A stretch of 64,000 nucleotides of DNA from Chthoniobacteraceae bacterium (GCA_947479475.1 CANJZW010000001.1:79313-143312), one strand, 5' to 3'; counted from the first letter of the stretch, positions 26,614-36,800 are shown. Translations and numbers: made by a program. The notes: generated by a model not told the origin, from the letters alone.

Positions 26614-27708
26614 TCAGACTTTTACGAAAACCCGCCGCTGGTATAACCATCGGGCAAACAGGAGCATGATTGCAATGGCTGTCATCGGTAACACCCAGGA
26701 AACGGTGGTGAGACCTTTGCCCGCGAGGCGTTCCGCAGCGGTCCGGAAGAGTCCCATGCCAGATAGAATGTATAGAAGAATGGGGTTCGAGCCTACCCAA
26801 AGAAACATAGGCGTCCAACGGCTCCACCCTCGGACATCGACGGCCCAATAAAAGAGGGAGAGAAGCACCATGCTCCAACCTCCAGCCACGAGGACGAAGG
26901 AAGAGGTCCAAAGTTTCTTGATGATGGGGAAAAACGGATGCCAAGCCCAGCCAGCGATAATCAGAGCGACGCCTGCGATCAGCAGACCTCGCAAGATATC
27001 AGCAGGTGGCCGCGGGGCACAAATCCAGCGACCGGTCAGCAGGCCCAACAAAGCAGTGACCACGGCAGGTATGGTGCTCAGTAGCCCTTCCGGGTCGTGG
27101 GTTCCGCTGTGTTTACGTCCGGGAAGCCAGGCGCTGTCAAAAGCGTTCACGATATTGTGTCCCTCGCGAAACGCATTTTCGCTGTTATCGGGGACGGCCC
27201 CGAAGGCAAAAAGCGCCGCATAACCGGCGAGAATGGAAATGGAAATGAGAAGCAGTGCCCGAGTGGAAAAAAACAAGCTGAGCAATCCTGCGACAGCGGA
27301 CGCTATGCCAATACGCTGCAACACACCAAGCCAGCGTACTTTTTCCCAGCCGTCCTTGAGCCCGCCCGAAAAGAAAACGCCCAATAAAAACAATACCAAG
27401 CCGCGCTGAAGGAGATGGATCACAGCCGGGCGCACGCCGTCCCGTTGAACCCTCCGGGGCAGTGCGATTGCCATCGAGGCGCCAGAAAGAAAAAGAAAGA
27501 GGGGAAAAATCAGGTCGTAAAAATGGAATCCTGCCCAATCCACGTGGGAAAGTTGGGAGGAAAAAAACTGAGCTAGACTGCTTTCAGGAAACAGTGAACC
27601 CAGGAGAGATTTAAAGACAGCCTCCAGTCCTAGGATCCAGCACATGTCAAAGCCACGAAGGGCGTCGAGGGAGGCTATACGGTTGTCTTGAGGAACGGGG
27701 GGAGTCAT
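26614..27708 (-). CDS. NagX/HGSNAT-like membrane protein (DUF5009-type acyltransferase)
   Basis: The 364-aa integral membrane protein begins with the family motif IASLDALRGFDM and has about ten hydrophobic segments, one with FHFYDLIFPLFLFLSGASM. This is the architecture of bacterial relatives of heparan-alpha-glucosaminide N-acetyltransferase, some of which (NagX) sit in GlcNAc operons. Being first in a run with a hydrolase and nagA supports an amino-sugar role, such as transmembrane acetyl transfer to GlcN residues. Confidence 0.85.
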   Translation of the reverse strand: MTPPVPQDNRIASLDALRGFDMCWILGLEAVFKSLLGSLFPESSLAQFFSSQLSHVDWAGFHFYDLIFPLFLFLSGASMAIALPRRVQRDGVRPAVIHLLQRGLVLFLLGVFFSGGLKDGWEKVRWLGVLQRIGIASAVAGLLSLFFSTRALLLISISILAGYAALFAFGAVPDNSENAFREGHNIVNAFDSAWLPGRKHSGTHDPEGLLSTIPAVVTALLGLLTGRWICAPRPPADILRGLLIAGVALIIAGWAWHPFFPIIKKLWTSSFVLVAGGWSMVLLSLFYWAVDVRGWSRWTPMFLWVGSNPILLYILSGMGLFRTAAERLAGKGLTTVSWVLPMTAIAIMLLFARWLYQRRVFVKV

Positions 27709-27949
27709 AGCGGGGGCAGCGGGTTCTAACTAGAGAGATGTAACACGAGTTGTATAAATCGACCGCCCAGATTTTTGCGAGCCTCTTGACAGAGAAACTG
27801 TGGCACAAATATCCCGTGAGGCTTTCACCGCGAGCTCATAGAGACATCAGTTTGAGGAATGGAGACCACCTATTACAGGCGAAATCAACGTGAGCCCAAA
27901 ACCAGAAAGCAGATGCCCCGTTAGGATCAGGAATGCGCGGGCCGAGGAA

Positions 27950-28927
27950 CTACGGCGCGACGCTCAACGAATCGGCTTTCCAGCTGCGATACGAGGGACG
28001 CGGGTTTGGGGCGCCTCCGTCTAGCTGCTTCTTTGCCCATTCAAGTCCGTCCATGTTGTCCAAAAGCCGGTCTTCGGCGTCCTCGTCTGAATGATTGAGA
28101 ATTCCGATCATTCCCCGATACCCACTATCCCGAATGAGCTTCAAAAGACGGACGTCTTCCGTCCCCACTCCGAGAGGAAGAAGCATTCGGCCCTTGGCGG
28201 GTCCGGCAACGTCGGTTCCGTTGAGATTCAGGCACATCAAGTAAGGAACCATCTTTTGGAGCATCTGTGGAAACCTATTCAAGTGGCCGTGACCCCAGTG
28301 CTGATTGTAAACGATTCCCAAATTCTGAATTCCTTCCTTTTTCAACCGCTCGATAATCTCGATCTGGTTCTCTGGCTCTCCAAACCATCCCCCGTGGTTA
28401 TAAAGGCCGAGTTTCAACCCATACGCTTGCGCCGCCTGCGCCGCCGGCTTCAATGCAGCCACTTCAGTCGTAATGCGACGCTCCTGCTCTTCGGGGCTGT
28501 CCGCCGTAGTCGGACCTCCCCCTTTGATCACCCATAGCTGCGGTTTGACTTTGTACCGCTCAAACATCTCCAACAATCCCAGTGATTGCGTGTTCAATTT
28601 TGTGGCATTGAGCTTGTCTGGGTTTGAGTTAAACATCCAACCGCTCAGCTCGATTCCGTGCCTTTGAAGCGATTGAAGCTCCTCTTCCCAATGCGGTATA
28701 TGTTCCCCTCGATAGTCATAAACAAACTTCCGAACATGAATGCGCTCGAGCATTTCTGCCCGCTGCTCCGGACTGCGTTTCAATTTGTCGTAGGGTACGA
28801 TGCACCAGGCCGCAAGGTTTTCGCGCTCGAAGATTCCGGCTGGCTCTGCTGCTGTGGTTTTTAAGGAGGCCAGAGCAAGGACGCCTACGGCAAGGAAACT
28901 AAGTGTGAGTAAATTCTGAGTTTTCAT
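27950..28927 (-). CDS. exported TIM-barrel protein, sugar isomerase/epimerase-like
   Basis: The 325-aa protein has a signal peptide (FLAVGVLALASLKTTAAEP) and a xylose-isomerase-like barrel pattern, with KLGLYNHGGWFGEPENQ and NLGIVYNQHWGHGHL as likely metal/substrate segments. Exported members of this superfamily are frequent in PVC bacteria and have no assigned reaction. It is the last gene of a four-gene operon, 54 nt after the PhyH-like gene. The 240 nt downstream, up to 27708, contain no gene that I can see. Confidence 0.75.
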   Translation of the reverse strand: MKTQNLLTLSFLAVGVLALASLKTTAAEPAGIFERENLAAWCIVPYDKLKRSPEQRAEMLERIHVRKFVYDYRGEHIPHWEEELQSLQRHGIELSGWMFNSNPDKLNATKLNTQSLGLLEMFERYKVKPQLWVIKGGGPTTADSPEEQERRITTEVAALKPAAQAAQAYGLKLGLYNHGGWFGEPENQIEIIERLKKEGIQNLGIVYNQHWGHGHLNRFPQMLQKMVPYLMCLNLNGTDVAGPAKGRMLLPLGVGTEDVRLLKLIRDSGYRGMIGILNHSDEDAEDRLLDNMDGLEWAKKQLDGGAPNPRPSYRSWKADSLSVAP

Positions 28928-28981
28928 TGAATCTGGCGGGAGAGTTTTGATTGAGGCGATTGATTTGTGTGCGTTGTTCGT

Positions 28982-29878
28982 TCAGCGCACGGCGGTCTGA
29001 GCGGGGAAGTTGTAGTCCCACTTCCACGTTTGAGTCATGTCCGGGTATTGCGTTTTACATTCCAGATACTGGTCCATCATGGTGCGCAAAGTTGGACTGA
29101 GGGTCTCCTTGTATTCGGGTGTGACCAAGTCGGAGTTGAGCAGATAAAAGTGCCATGTGGGAGGCAACGAGGCGCTGTGGTAGCCCATGTGGAGAGTTCG
29201 CCTTGGAACAGTCATTTTTTTGGTAAAACCTCTGTGCACAAGGTTGTTGTTGTACAGAACCGCCTGCCCGGCCTTCAGAGGCACGGGGATTCCCCCTGGC
29301 ATTTCCGCACCCACCGGAGCGTAGTGCTTTGAACCGCGGAAGGCCGCGTTCTCCTCCGGAGTATTCGGCCTGTGGTGGCTTCTTGGCACCACCCAAAGAG
29401 AGTTTTCATCCACAAGCGGCAGGTTAATCTGCACGCTGTTGTGAAATCGCTCGGGCGAAAAGAGCCAGTCTTCAATCTCGTCCTGAGGGATCTGAATAAT
29501 ATCTCTGTGCCAGCCCAGAGAATACTCCGTCCCCACGTTCGCGGCCAGGATGGAGGCGTTGTTGATAATCAATTCAGGTCCGAGCAATTCCTCGACCGTC
29601 TTCAAAATGACGGGATGGTGAAAAGCGTGGAGAATCGATTGGGTGTTGGGCTTGGTGAGAAGATGAAAATAATACTGCCTGGCTTCCTTGCCGAAATCGG
29701 CGATTTCGTCTCCCAGATGCTGGAAGGAGGAGGAGCGGCTCTCTTTGTCGCTGGATCTGATTTCAGGGGAGATCAGGGCATCCATGAGGACGCGGAAATC
29801 GGCAACTTCCTTTTCAGTCAGAACGTCGACGATGAGATAGCCTTCCGTATTGAATGTGTCTTTGTTGTTCGTGCTCAT
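28982..29878 (-). CDS. phytanoyl-CoA dioxygenase (PhyH) family protein
   Basis: Fe(II)/2-oxoglutarate-dependent oxygenase of 298 aa. The iron-binding facial triad is H124 and D126 (LGWHRDII) with H215 (NNNLVHRGFT), and an Arg for 2-oxoglutarate follows near residue 225. There is no signal peptide. In sugar-catabolic clusters such enzymes may oxidise unusual substrates; here it is co-transcribed with an oxidoreductase 12 nt upstream and two TIM-barrel proteins. Substrate unknown. Confidence 0.87.
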   Translation of the reverse strand: MSTNNKDTFNTEGYLIVDVLTEKEVADFRVLMDALISPEIRSSDKESRSSSFQHLGDEIADFGKEARQYYFHLLTKPNTQSILHAFHHPVILKTVEELLGPELIINNASILAANVGTEYSLGWHRDIIQIPQDEIEDWLFSPERFHNSVQINLPLVDENSLWVVPRSHHRPNTPEENAAFRGSKHYAPVGAEMPGGIPVPLKAGQAVLYNNNLVHRGFTKKMTVPRRTLHMGYHSASLPPTWHFYLLNSDLVTPEYKETLSPTLRTMMDQYLECKTQYPDMTQTWKWDYNFPAQTAVR

Positions 29879-29890
29879 TGTGTTGTTGGG

Positions 29891-31048
29891 TTACAGGACG
29901 ATTTGTTTTTGGGTGCGAGCCGATTCCAGACCGGCTTCGAGGACTTTAAGAATCTGCACCCCACTGGCGAAGTTGGGTTCAATCGGAGTTCCGGAAGCGA
30001 CGGCGCGGACGAAATCAACGGCCGCGTGCACGAAGGAATGCTCGTATCCGATGATATGACCTGGCGGCCACCAGTTAGCGGCGTAGGGGTGTGAGGCCTC
30101 GGTGGTTTGAATGGTTCTAAAACCCTGGCAGCCCTCCGCGTCATCGGCGGAATAAAAGTAGAGCTCGTTCATGCGCTCCAAATCAAACTTGAGACTGCCT
30201 TTGCTGCCGTAAATCTCAAAGGTGAGAGCATTTCTTCGGCCTGTCGCAAACCGTGTGGCTTCGAAGGAGCCGACTGCTCCGTTCTTGAACTGTACCATCA
30301 TCAGAGCGGCGTCCTCGACGGTGACTTTGCCTTTTGTTCCACCAAGAGCATCGGCCTGAAGATTTCCCGAGCTGGTTTCATCGGCCAAAGGTCTTTCGGC
30401 CACAAATTGCGCAGTCAGCCCGGAAACCGTGGCGATGGGACCAACCAGATAGTGGGCGAGGTCCACGGCATGGGAGTTGAGGTCCCATTGCGGGCCAGCC
30501 TGCGCGGTTTCGGCACGCAGTTGCCAGGTGAGCGGAAAGCCCGGATCCACGATCCAGTCTTGCTGGTAGGCGCATCGCCAGTGAAAAATCCTGCCGATTT
30601 TGCCATCGTCGATTAACTTTCGGGCGAGGCCGATGGCCGGAGTGCGGCGGTAGTTGTGGTTGAGATAGTGGACTACCTTGTGTTGCTCGCACGCGCGCAG
30701 CATTTCCTCCGCCTGGCTGGTGTTCATTGCCAGGGGCTTTTCACAAAAGATGTGCTTTCCCTCCCGGGCTGCGGCAAGCGCCACCTCGTGGTGCAAATGC
30801 TGCGGCAGCGCGATATCGACAACGTCGACGTGCGGATTGCTGATTACCTTTTTCCAGTCAGTCTCCGTCTGCTTCCAACCCCACTGGGACGCAAATTCGT
30901 GCAGTGAATTCTCATGTCTTGCGCAGACCACCTGGAGGATTGGCTGCAAAGGAATATCAAAAAACAATCCAGCTTTTTTCCAAGCGTTACTGTGTGCACG
31001 CCCCATAAACTTGGAGCCAATGAGTCCGATGCGAAGCTCGTTTTTCAT
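29891..31048 (-). CDS. Gfo/Idh/MocA family oxidoreductase
   Basis: NAD(P)-dependent sugar or inositol dehydrogenase-like protein of 385 aa. The Rossmann start is RIGLIGSKFMGRAHSNAW, followed by VDIALPQHLHHEVAL and the family-specific CEKPLAMN with the catalytic Lys. The C-terminal substrate domain includes DLNSHAVDLAHYLVG with the conserved DxxxH. It begins 3 nt after the isomerase stop, so the pair is probably translated together and acts on successive intermediates of one sugar pathway. Confidence 0.92.
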   Translation of the reverse strand: MKNELRIGLIGSKFMGRAHSNAWKKAGLFFDIPLQPILQVVCARHENSLHEFASQWGWKQTETDWKKVISNPHVDVVDIALPQHLHHEVALAAAREGKHIFCEKPLAMNTSQAEEMLRACEQHKVVHYLNHNYRRTPAIGLARKLIDDGKIGRIFHWRCAYQQDWIVDPGFPLTWQLRAETAQAGPQWDLNSHAVDLAHYLVGPIATVSGLTAQFVAERPLADETSSGNLQADALGGTKGKVTVEDAALMMVQFKNGAVGSFEATRFATGRRNALTFEIYGSKGSLKFDLERMNELYFYSADDAEGCQGFRTIQTTEASHPYAANWWPPGHIIGYEHSFVHAAVDFVRAVASGTPIEPNFASGVQILKVLEAGLESARTQKQIVL

Positions 31049-31051
31049 ACT

Positions 31052-31909
31052 CTATAAATTGGCTGCAATTGCCTTGAGTGCGCGGATGCTCTCCCTCACA
31101 ACCCAGTCTTCTCTGCCCTGGAAGTCGGGGTGTAAAAAGTCGATTTCAACGGCCAAAAAACCTTCGTAATTATTTTGGCTCAGGATCCTCGCAAGAGTCG
31201 CGTTTTGGATCAGCCCGTCTCCCGTCGGGACGCACGAGAAAAAGTGCCACTCATCCGCTGGCACGCCTTTAACCGGGCGGAGGTCTTTGATGTGAGTCGC
31301 AAGCACATGGGGCGCAAGCTTGCGCATCGCCTCGACGGGATCGTCCAGGACACGGAGAAAATTCCCGGAGTCGAAATTTACACCGAGATTGGGTGAGTTG
31401 ACGTCTTTGAGCAGCTGAAGAATTTCGTTGGAGTTGTAGTCTATGTGGTTTTCGAGTGCGAGTTTGAGTCCCGCTTTTTCTGCCAGCGCGGTGGCATTGG
31501 AAAACATGCGCGTGAGTTTTTCCAACTGCGGGCCGTGTGGTTCAGATCGATAGCGGAGACTGCTGCCCACCACGCGCATTACATTGGCGCCTATTGCTTG
31601 AGCGTGTGCCATATGCTCGATCATTTCAGCGTAGGCAGATTCGTTTTGGCCCGCCTCGAGGCCATCTGGATGGCCCCAGGCGTACACACGGTCCATTCCG
31701 AGCGAGTCCAAGTGAGCTTTGATACCCGCCAGATAGGACGCCTCGAAGTGGGGGATAAAGCAGGACTCAAGCGAGACGCCATCAATGCCAAAGCCCTCTA
31801 GAGAGAGCATGAAATTTTCAAAGGAGAGCGGAGTCTCCGGCGCGGTCTGGCCTGGATAAACCTCGCCGAATTGCCTGTGATAACAGTAGCTGTCGATTCC
31901 AACTTTCAT
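31052..31909 (-). CDS. sugar phosphate isomerase/epimerase
   Basis: The 285-aa TIM-barrel protein has metal-ligand segments LALENHIDYNSNE, GVNFDSGNFLRV, ATHIKDLRP and LAVEIDFLHPD, matching the AP endonuclease 2/xylose isomerase-like superfamily. No signal peptide, so it is cytoplasmic. First gene of the operon isomerase, Gfo/Idh/MocA oxidoreductase, PhyH, exported barrel, and downstream of a PAS-AraC regulator on the same strand. Confidence 0.9.
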   Translation of the reverse strand: MKVGIDSYCYHRQFGEVYPGQTAPETPLSFENFMLSLEGFGIDGVSLESCFIPHFEASYLAGIKAHLDSLGMDRVYAWGHPDGLEAGQNESAYAEMIEHMAHAQAIGANVMRVVGSSLRYRSEPHGPQLEKLTRMFSNATALAEKAGLKLALENHIDYNSNEILQLLKDVNSPNLGVNFDSGNFLRVLDDPVEAMRKLAPHVLATHIKDLRPVKGVPADEWHFFSCVPTGDGLIQNATLARILSQNNYEGFLAVEIDFLHPDFQGREDWVVRESIRALKAIAANL

Positions 31910-32083
31910 GATTTTTGGGCGTGTAACGGGAGGGGTGTGTGTGATGAGTTAATCCGGTTCTGGGCACTGGGTTGAATGGGGAGCTCAATGCGTTCCTAGA
32001 ATTTGAAAAAGCGTGTTGTCTCCTTGGACTCCGCTGTTTGAGAAGGCAATAAAAGATTTGAGTGGCGGTGTTTCTCAAGCAGT

Positions 32084-32104
32084 TGTCTATTTTCTGTCTA
32101 TTTT
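32084..32104. promoter_or_regulatory. direct repeat upstream of the isomerase operon, possible regulator site
   Basis: TGTCTATTTT occurs twice with an 11-bp period, about 175 nt before the isomerase start. Direct repeats in helical phase are typical AraC-family targets, and an AraC-type gene ends about 215 nt further up. The rest of the 410-nt gap (31910-32319) shows no gene that I can support. Confidence 0.3.
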
Positions 32105-32319
32105 TTGAAAACAGAAATCAGCAACGCTTGATGCTGTTCTTCAGTTAGCAAAGGCCAGGCTGAAGAAAACTGGGCGCGAGGTACGATGGACGCCCGAAAA
32201 AGGAAAGTCAGTTGGGTGCGTGGACGTTTGAAAATAAGGGAGGAGGTACTTTCGAACACTTTCCAAAGCTAAACCGAAAGGGGGTTGAGATAATAGACTC
32301 CCCGCGGCATCTTTTGGAA

Positions 32320-33093
32320 TCAGAGCGGCGTAGCCTCACCTGTGCTGCGGTACCGGAGGCGATAGGTTTTCGGGGTCATCTGGGTCTCCAGGCGAAACTC
32401 CCGCGTAAAGTGGCTCTGATCACAAAAGCCGTGGCGAAGAGCGACTTCGCTTAAGCTCCATTGGGAATAAATAAGGTCCTGACAGGATAGGCGGACACGA
32501 ATCCTGCGCAGATACTGCTGAGGGGTGAGGCGAAGCTCCCGCACAAAAAGGCGTTCAAGCGCACGGACGGAACGGTTGGAGACTGCGGCAAGGGATTTAT
32601 TGGAGATAGGGGCTGCATGGTTTTCTCGCACAAATGTCAGTGCGCGGCTCAGTCCTAAGTCTGCATGAGATGGGGCGTTGAGTTCGCCCGTGCTGGCGAT
32701 TCGGGTGATTCCCGCAGTCCCTGAGATTGCGCCATTCTCTTGCCTCACAGGGAGCTTGGTGGTGACGCACCAGTGGGAGACGTGGTCGAAGCGGCCGACG
32801 AGTTCCAGGCGGTTTAGAATAGATTCGCCCTCAATGACCTGTGAGTCATCAAGTCGGAACTGATCGGCAAGATGTTTGGGAGATAGGTCGTAATCCGTCT
32901 TGCCGAGGACGGCGTCCGGAGTGGCATCCAGAAAATAGTTGAGGAGAAAGGCTCTGTTTACCCAGCAATAGACTCCGTTCCGGTCTTTTACCCAGCATTG
33001 AACGCCTTCGACAAAGTTTAGCAGCGCAAGTAACGTCGACGCGGCCCTGGCCACGACGTTGGAGGAGTCTGCAACTGGATTGGGTGGAGGCAT
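32320..33093 (-). CDS. PAS domain-containing AraC-family transcriptional regulator
   Basis: The 257-aa protein has an N-terminal PAS sensor (about residues 20-130, GVQCWVKDRNGVYCWVNRAF then TPDAVLGKTDYDLSP) and a C-terminal double helix-turn-helix of the AraC type (residues 150-250, with SVRALERLFVRELRLTPQQY and ALRHGFCDQSHFTREFR). The signal sensed is unknown. It is encoded upstream of, and on the same strand as, the isomerase-Gfo-PhyH operon, and is the obvious candidate to control it. Confidence 0.9.
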   Translation of the reverse strand: MPPPNPVADSSNVVARAASTLLALLNFVEGVQCWVKDRNGVYCWVNRAFLLNYFLDATPDAVLGKTDYDLSPKHLADQFRLDDSQVIEGESILNRLELVGRFDHVSHWCVTTKLPVRQENGAISGTAGITRIASTGELNAPSHADLGLSRALTFVRENHAAPISNKSLAAVSNRSVRALERLFVRELRLTPQQYLRRIRVRLSCQDLIYSQWSLSEVALRHGFCDQSHFTREFRLETQMTPKTYRLRYRSTGEATPL

Positions 33094-33441
33094 CAGAGGA
33101 ATTTAACAGGCTGTGGTTGCGTGGCACGAGCGGTTTATCGGGCAGAAATCCAAGGAGAAGGCCCGGTGCATACTGAGCACAGGCCGGTGTGCCATTTTTT
33201 AGATTTTCCGCAAGGATTCACGCGATGACTTTTTCAGCATTTCTAAAATCGTATCACATCCCTTACGGGCCTTTGCTTGAGGATAGAAGGCGCTCTTCAC
33301 TATCATACCGAAGGCAAGGTTGGGTCTTCAGCTCCCGACACAACGTCGAAGTCAAGAAACAGCGCGCATTTGCTTTTGGGATAGTCAGGTTATGACCATC
33401 TAGACTCCATAGAGGCGATGCGGCGGCCTGATAAAGAAACG

Positions 33442-33513
33442 AAATTTGTTCACCATTTTTCCCGTAGCCATGTTCCAGATCCTGCCGGTGAAATCTTTGG
33501 CAGCAGTTGCCAG
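33442..33513 (-). pseudogene. WD40-repeat-like gene fragment
   Basis: In the 724-nt gap between the AraC gene and the haem-protein gene, 24 codons on the minus strand read LATAAKDFTGRIW then NMATGK, which matches one WD40 blade (LATAS.DGT.R.WD..TGK). The flanking sequence has stops and possible frameshifts and no complete blade, so this looks like a decayed gene. No other coding sequence is supported in 33094-33817. Confidence 0.45.
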
Positions 33514-33778
33514 AAAAGGGGGGTGTGGGATGCTGTGCCGCGTCGCATCGCTGACCATCCTGAACGAGCAAGGGCTGCCTCGCCTAGAGCGTTGTCGCGT
33601 CTCGGAGGTGTGCGCTATCATAATTGCCTCGTCGCGAGGGGGCCTTCGACGTGGCTTTTAAGGGGTGGTCTCCCAATCCGGGTGGAAAGGTTCCCGGTGG
33701 GGCTGCTTTCCCCTCTCCAATTTAGGACCTTTTCAAGAGATTGCCTAAGAGTTAGCCTTCAAAGTCGTAGTGTTTTGT

Positions 33779-33799
33779 CTACAGGCCCGCGCCCTGTAG
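33779..33799. promoter_or_regulatory. hairpin before the haem-protein gene
   Basis: CTACAGG and CCTGTAG form a 7-bp inverted repeat around CCGCGCC, 18 nt before the GTG start and 45 nt before the alternative ATG. It could be an operator or 5'-UTR structure; there is no T-run. Confidence 0.3.
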
Positions 33800-33817
33800 G
33801 CTCAACCGTCCCTCCCT

Positions 33818-36800
33818 GTGAGCCAATCAACTCCGACCCTCCTCATGCTAGCTTCCCTGAACTTCCGCGTCCTTCAACTCACCCTGATTTTTTCCGTCTG
33901 CATTACTGTGGCAGGATTTGCGGCACAGCCCAAACTTGTCATCCAGGACGATGACCGCGTCTTGCTCATTGGCGACGTGCTCATCGAGCGAGAAAACAAC
34001 TATGGCTATCTCGAAGCCAAAATGCGACGGGAGTTCGCGGGCAAGAAATTCAGTGTTCGGAATCTCGGTTACAGTGGAGACAGTCCCCTCGGTGCTTCGC
34101 GCGCCAGCTTCGATCCTGTGGCAAAAGGCGTGGACAGTCTTAAAGAACAACTCGAAGTGGTGAAGCCCACCGTCGCGATTTTGGGCTACGGGATGGCAGC
34201 CAGTCTGGAAAACTTGACCTACGGCAAAAACGATCCCGCGCTAAACCCCGATACGGCCCGCTACGGAATCGACCATTCTCCTGGGAAATTCAAAAGGGAC
34301 CTCACGCAGTTGATGGACCTCATCACGCAGTCGAGTCCGGGAGGGAAGGTGCGTTTTGTTTTCCTCGGGCCGCTCAAACACGAGGACTTGCGGGCGTCGC
34401 GTCCGGGACTGCCGGATCCGAGCGAACACAACGCTGTGCTTGCGGCGTTTGAGAAGGCGATGGTTGATCTCGCCGCTGAAAAAAAGGTGCCGTTCGTGCG
34501 CGCCGACTGGAAGCAAGGCGCAGGGATAAAGCTTGAGCACGGAACGGACAACGGCATCCATCTGACTGCGCAGGGCTATCGCGCGCTTGCGGAGGGCTTG
34601 GCCGCGCAACTCGGCTGGAAAGTAGACGCCAAAAATTGGGATAGAGAAACTGAAACCCAACTCGCCCTTCGCGAGGCAATCCTGCGCAAAAACTCGCTCT
34701 TCTTCCACCGCAGTCGGCCTGCGAACTACACCTACATTTTCGGTTTTAGAAAGCGCGAACAGGGACGCAACGCGGTTGAAATTCCAAAGTTCGATCCGCT
34801 CATCGACAAGGCCGAGGCAGATGTCATCGGAATTTCAGCGGGGAACAAAAGCATGTTGCCGCGCGAGCCCAAATCTCCCGCCAAGCTGGCGGCCCTTCCG
34901 CCTCTTCCCCGGCCGGAGTTCACCTTGGGGGACGGTTTGGAGATGACACTCTTTGCCGAGAATCCGCTCCTCGAAAAACCCGTTCACATGAACTGGGACA
35001 CGGCTGGCCGCCTCTGGCTTGCCACGTCGAATACTTACCCACAGGTTAACCCGGAGGATCTCGGCGCCCAAATGGAAGGCAACTCAGCTGAGTTCGGTCC
35101 CTCCACAGGGAACGACAAAATCATCCTTTTGGAGGACACCAACCACGACGGCGTGGCGGACACCTCCCGCATAGTGGCGGATCACCTGCTCATTCCAGCG
35201 GGAGTCGCCCCGGACAACAGCGGCGGCTGCTTTGTGGGTGCTAGCACCGAACTGTTGCACCTGACCAAACCGGGCAGTGACGGCTTGATGTCCGAAAGAC
35301 GCATTGTCCTAAGTGGTTTTGGCACTGAAGACACGCACCACATCGTCCACACCCTCCATTGGGGAATCGACGGCCGCCTGTATTTCCACCAAACCATCTA
35401 CATCCATTCCCATCTGGAAACCCCGTGGGGACTTGTGCGTGCCAACTCAGGAGCGGCATTTGCCTACGATCCATCGACCGAACGCGTCGAGGTCCACTCC
35501 AAGGGACTGGTGAATGCGTGGGGCCAGCAGGAGGATGTGAATGGTCAAACTTTCCTCACTTCCGGTGCAGATGGCAATGGCGTCAGTTGGGCGTTCCCCG
35601 GAGCCGTCCTCCCCCCGTCCGAAGGCGCCCGCCGCTTTATAAGCAGCATCAGCCCGGGCTCTTACCCGAAATTCTGTGGCCTCGAATTGCTCAATAGCCC
35701 GCTTTTTGGAGCTGACTGGCAAGGCAACGCCATCACGTGTGACTTCCGGGCTCATCGCATCGTGCGCTTCTCCTTCAATGATTTTACTTCTGAAGCACAA
35801 CCCAAATCCGGGTACGTCACCAAGGTGATGCCTGACATAGTGCGCACGAGTGACGCCAGTTTCCGGCCCATCGGTTTGTCCATGGGGCCCGACGGCGGAC
35901 TCTACGTGGCGGACTGGTCAAACCCGATCATCAACCACGGTGAAGTTGATTTCCGTGATCCTCGCCGAGACAAACAGCGCGGCCGCATCTGGCGCATCGC
36001 GCCCGCGGGAAGCAAGGCCTTACAGTGGACTCCCATCGTCGGAAACTCAACGGAGGCTCTGCTGGAAAAGCTTCTTTCACCCAACCGCTGGGTGTTTGAA
36101 CAGAGCCGCCGGGAACTAGCGAAGGTCCCCGTGGGAGAACTGCAAAAGGCGCTTTCCAAATGGGCCAAGGACGAACCATCCCGCCGCCAGGCCGCTTGGT
36201 TGCTGAGCGGACGCACCGCCGATACCTCCCACCTCTCTACGCTCCTCAACGGCGGCGACGCAGTGAGCATACAGGTCGGGTTGCGTGAAATTGGCAAAGC
36301 GTACGGCGCACGAGGCCTGACGGATGTGCGCGCCATTGAGCCGATGCTCAAGCACGCGAATCCGAGGGTTCGCCTTGAAGCGTTCAGGACGCTGGCCCGT
36401 ATCCCGACGGCGGAAAGTGCGGATCTTGTGATCAAAAATCTCCCTACGGATCCGGAAGACAGTTTCTTGGATTTCGCCGCTTGGACGAGCTTGAACGAGC
36501 TTGCCCGCCCATGGCTGGAGGACCTTGCCTCTCATCCCGCAAAGATCGGCGAAAACGAAGCTGCTCTGGCGCTGCTAGCCAAAACGGTAGATCCCGTGGT
36601 CAGCACGCCCTTCATCCAGCGACTTTTTAAGGGACGCTCCATCGACAAGGACGGTTCTGGTCCCTGGATTGAACTGCTAGGAAAAGCCGGAGGAGTCCCC
36701 GAGATCACCTATCTTTTCCAGTCTTTGATCAGAGAGGGCGCGTTTACTGCGACGGCCACGGTTCGTGTTGCCAACGCACTCGTTGAGGCCGCGCGCGTCC

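Noticed and set aside
27787-27815. Plus-strand TTGACA-type promoter
   Set aside because: The -10 match is poor and no plus-strand gene lies downstream for several kilobases.
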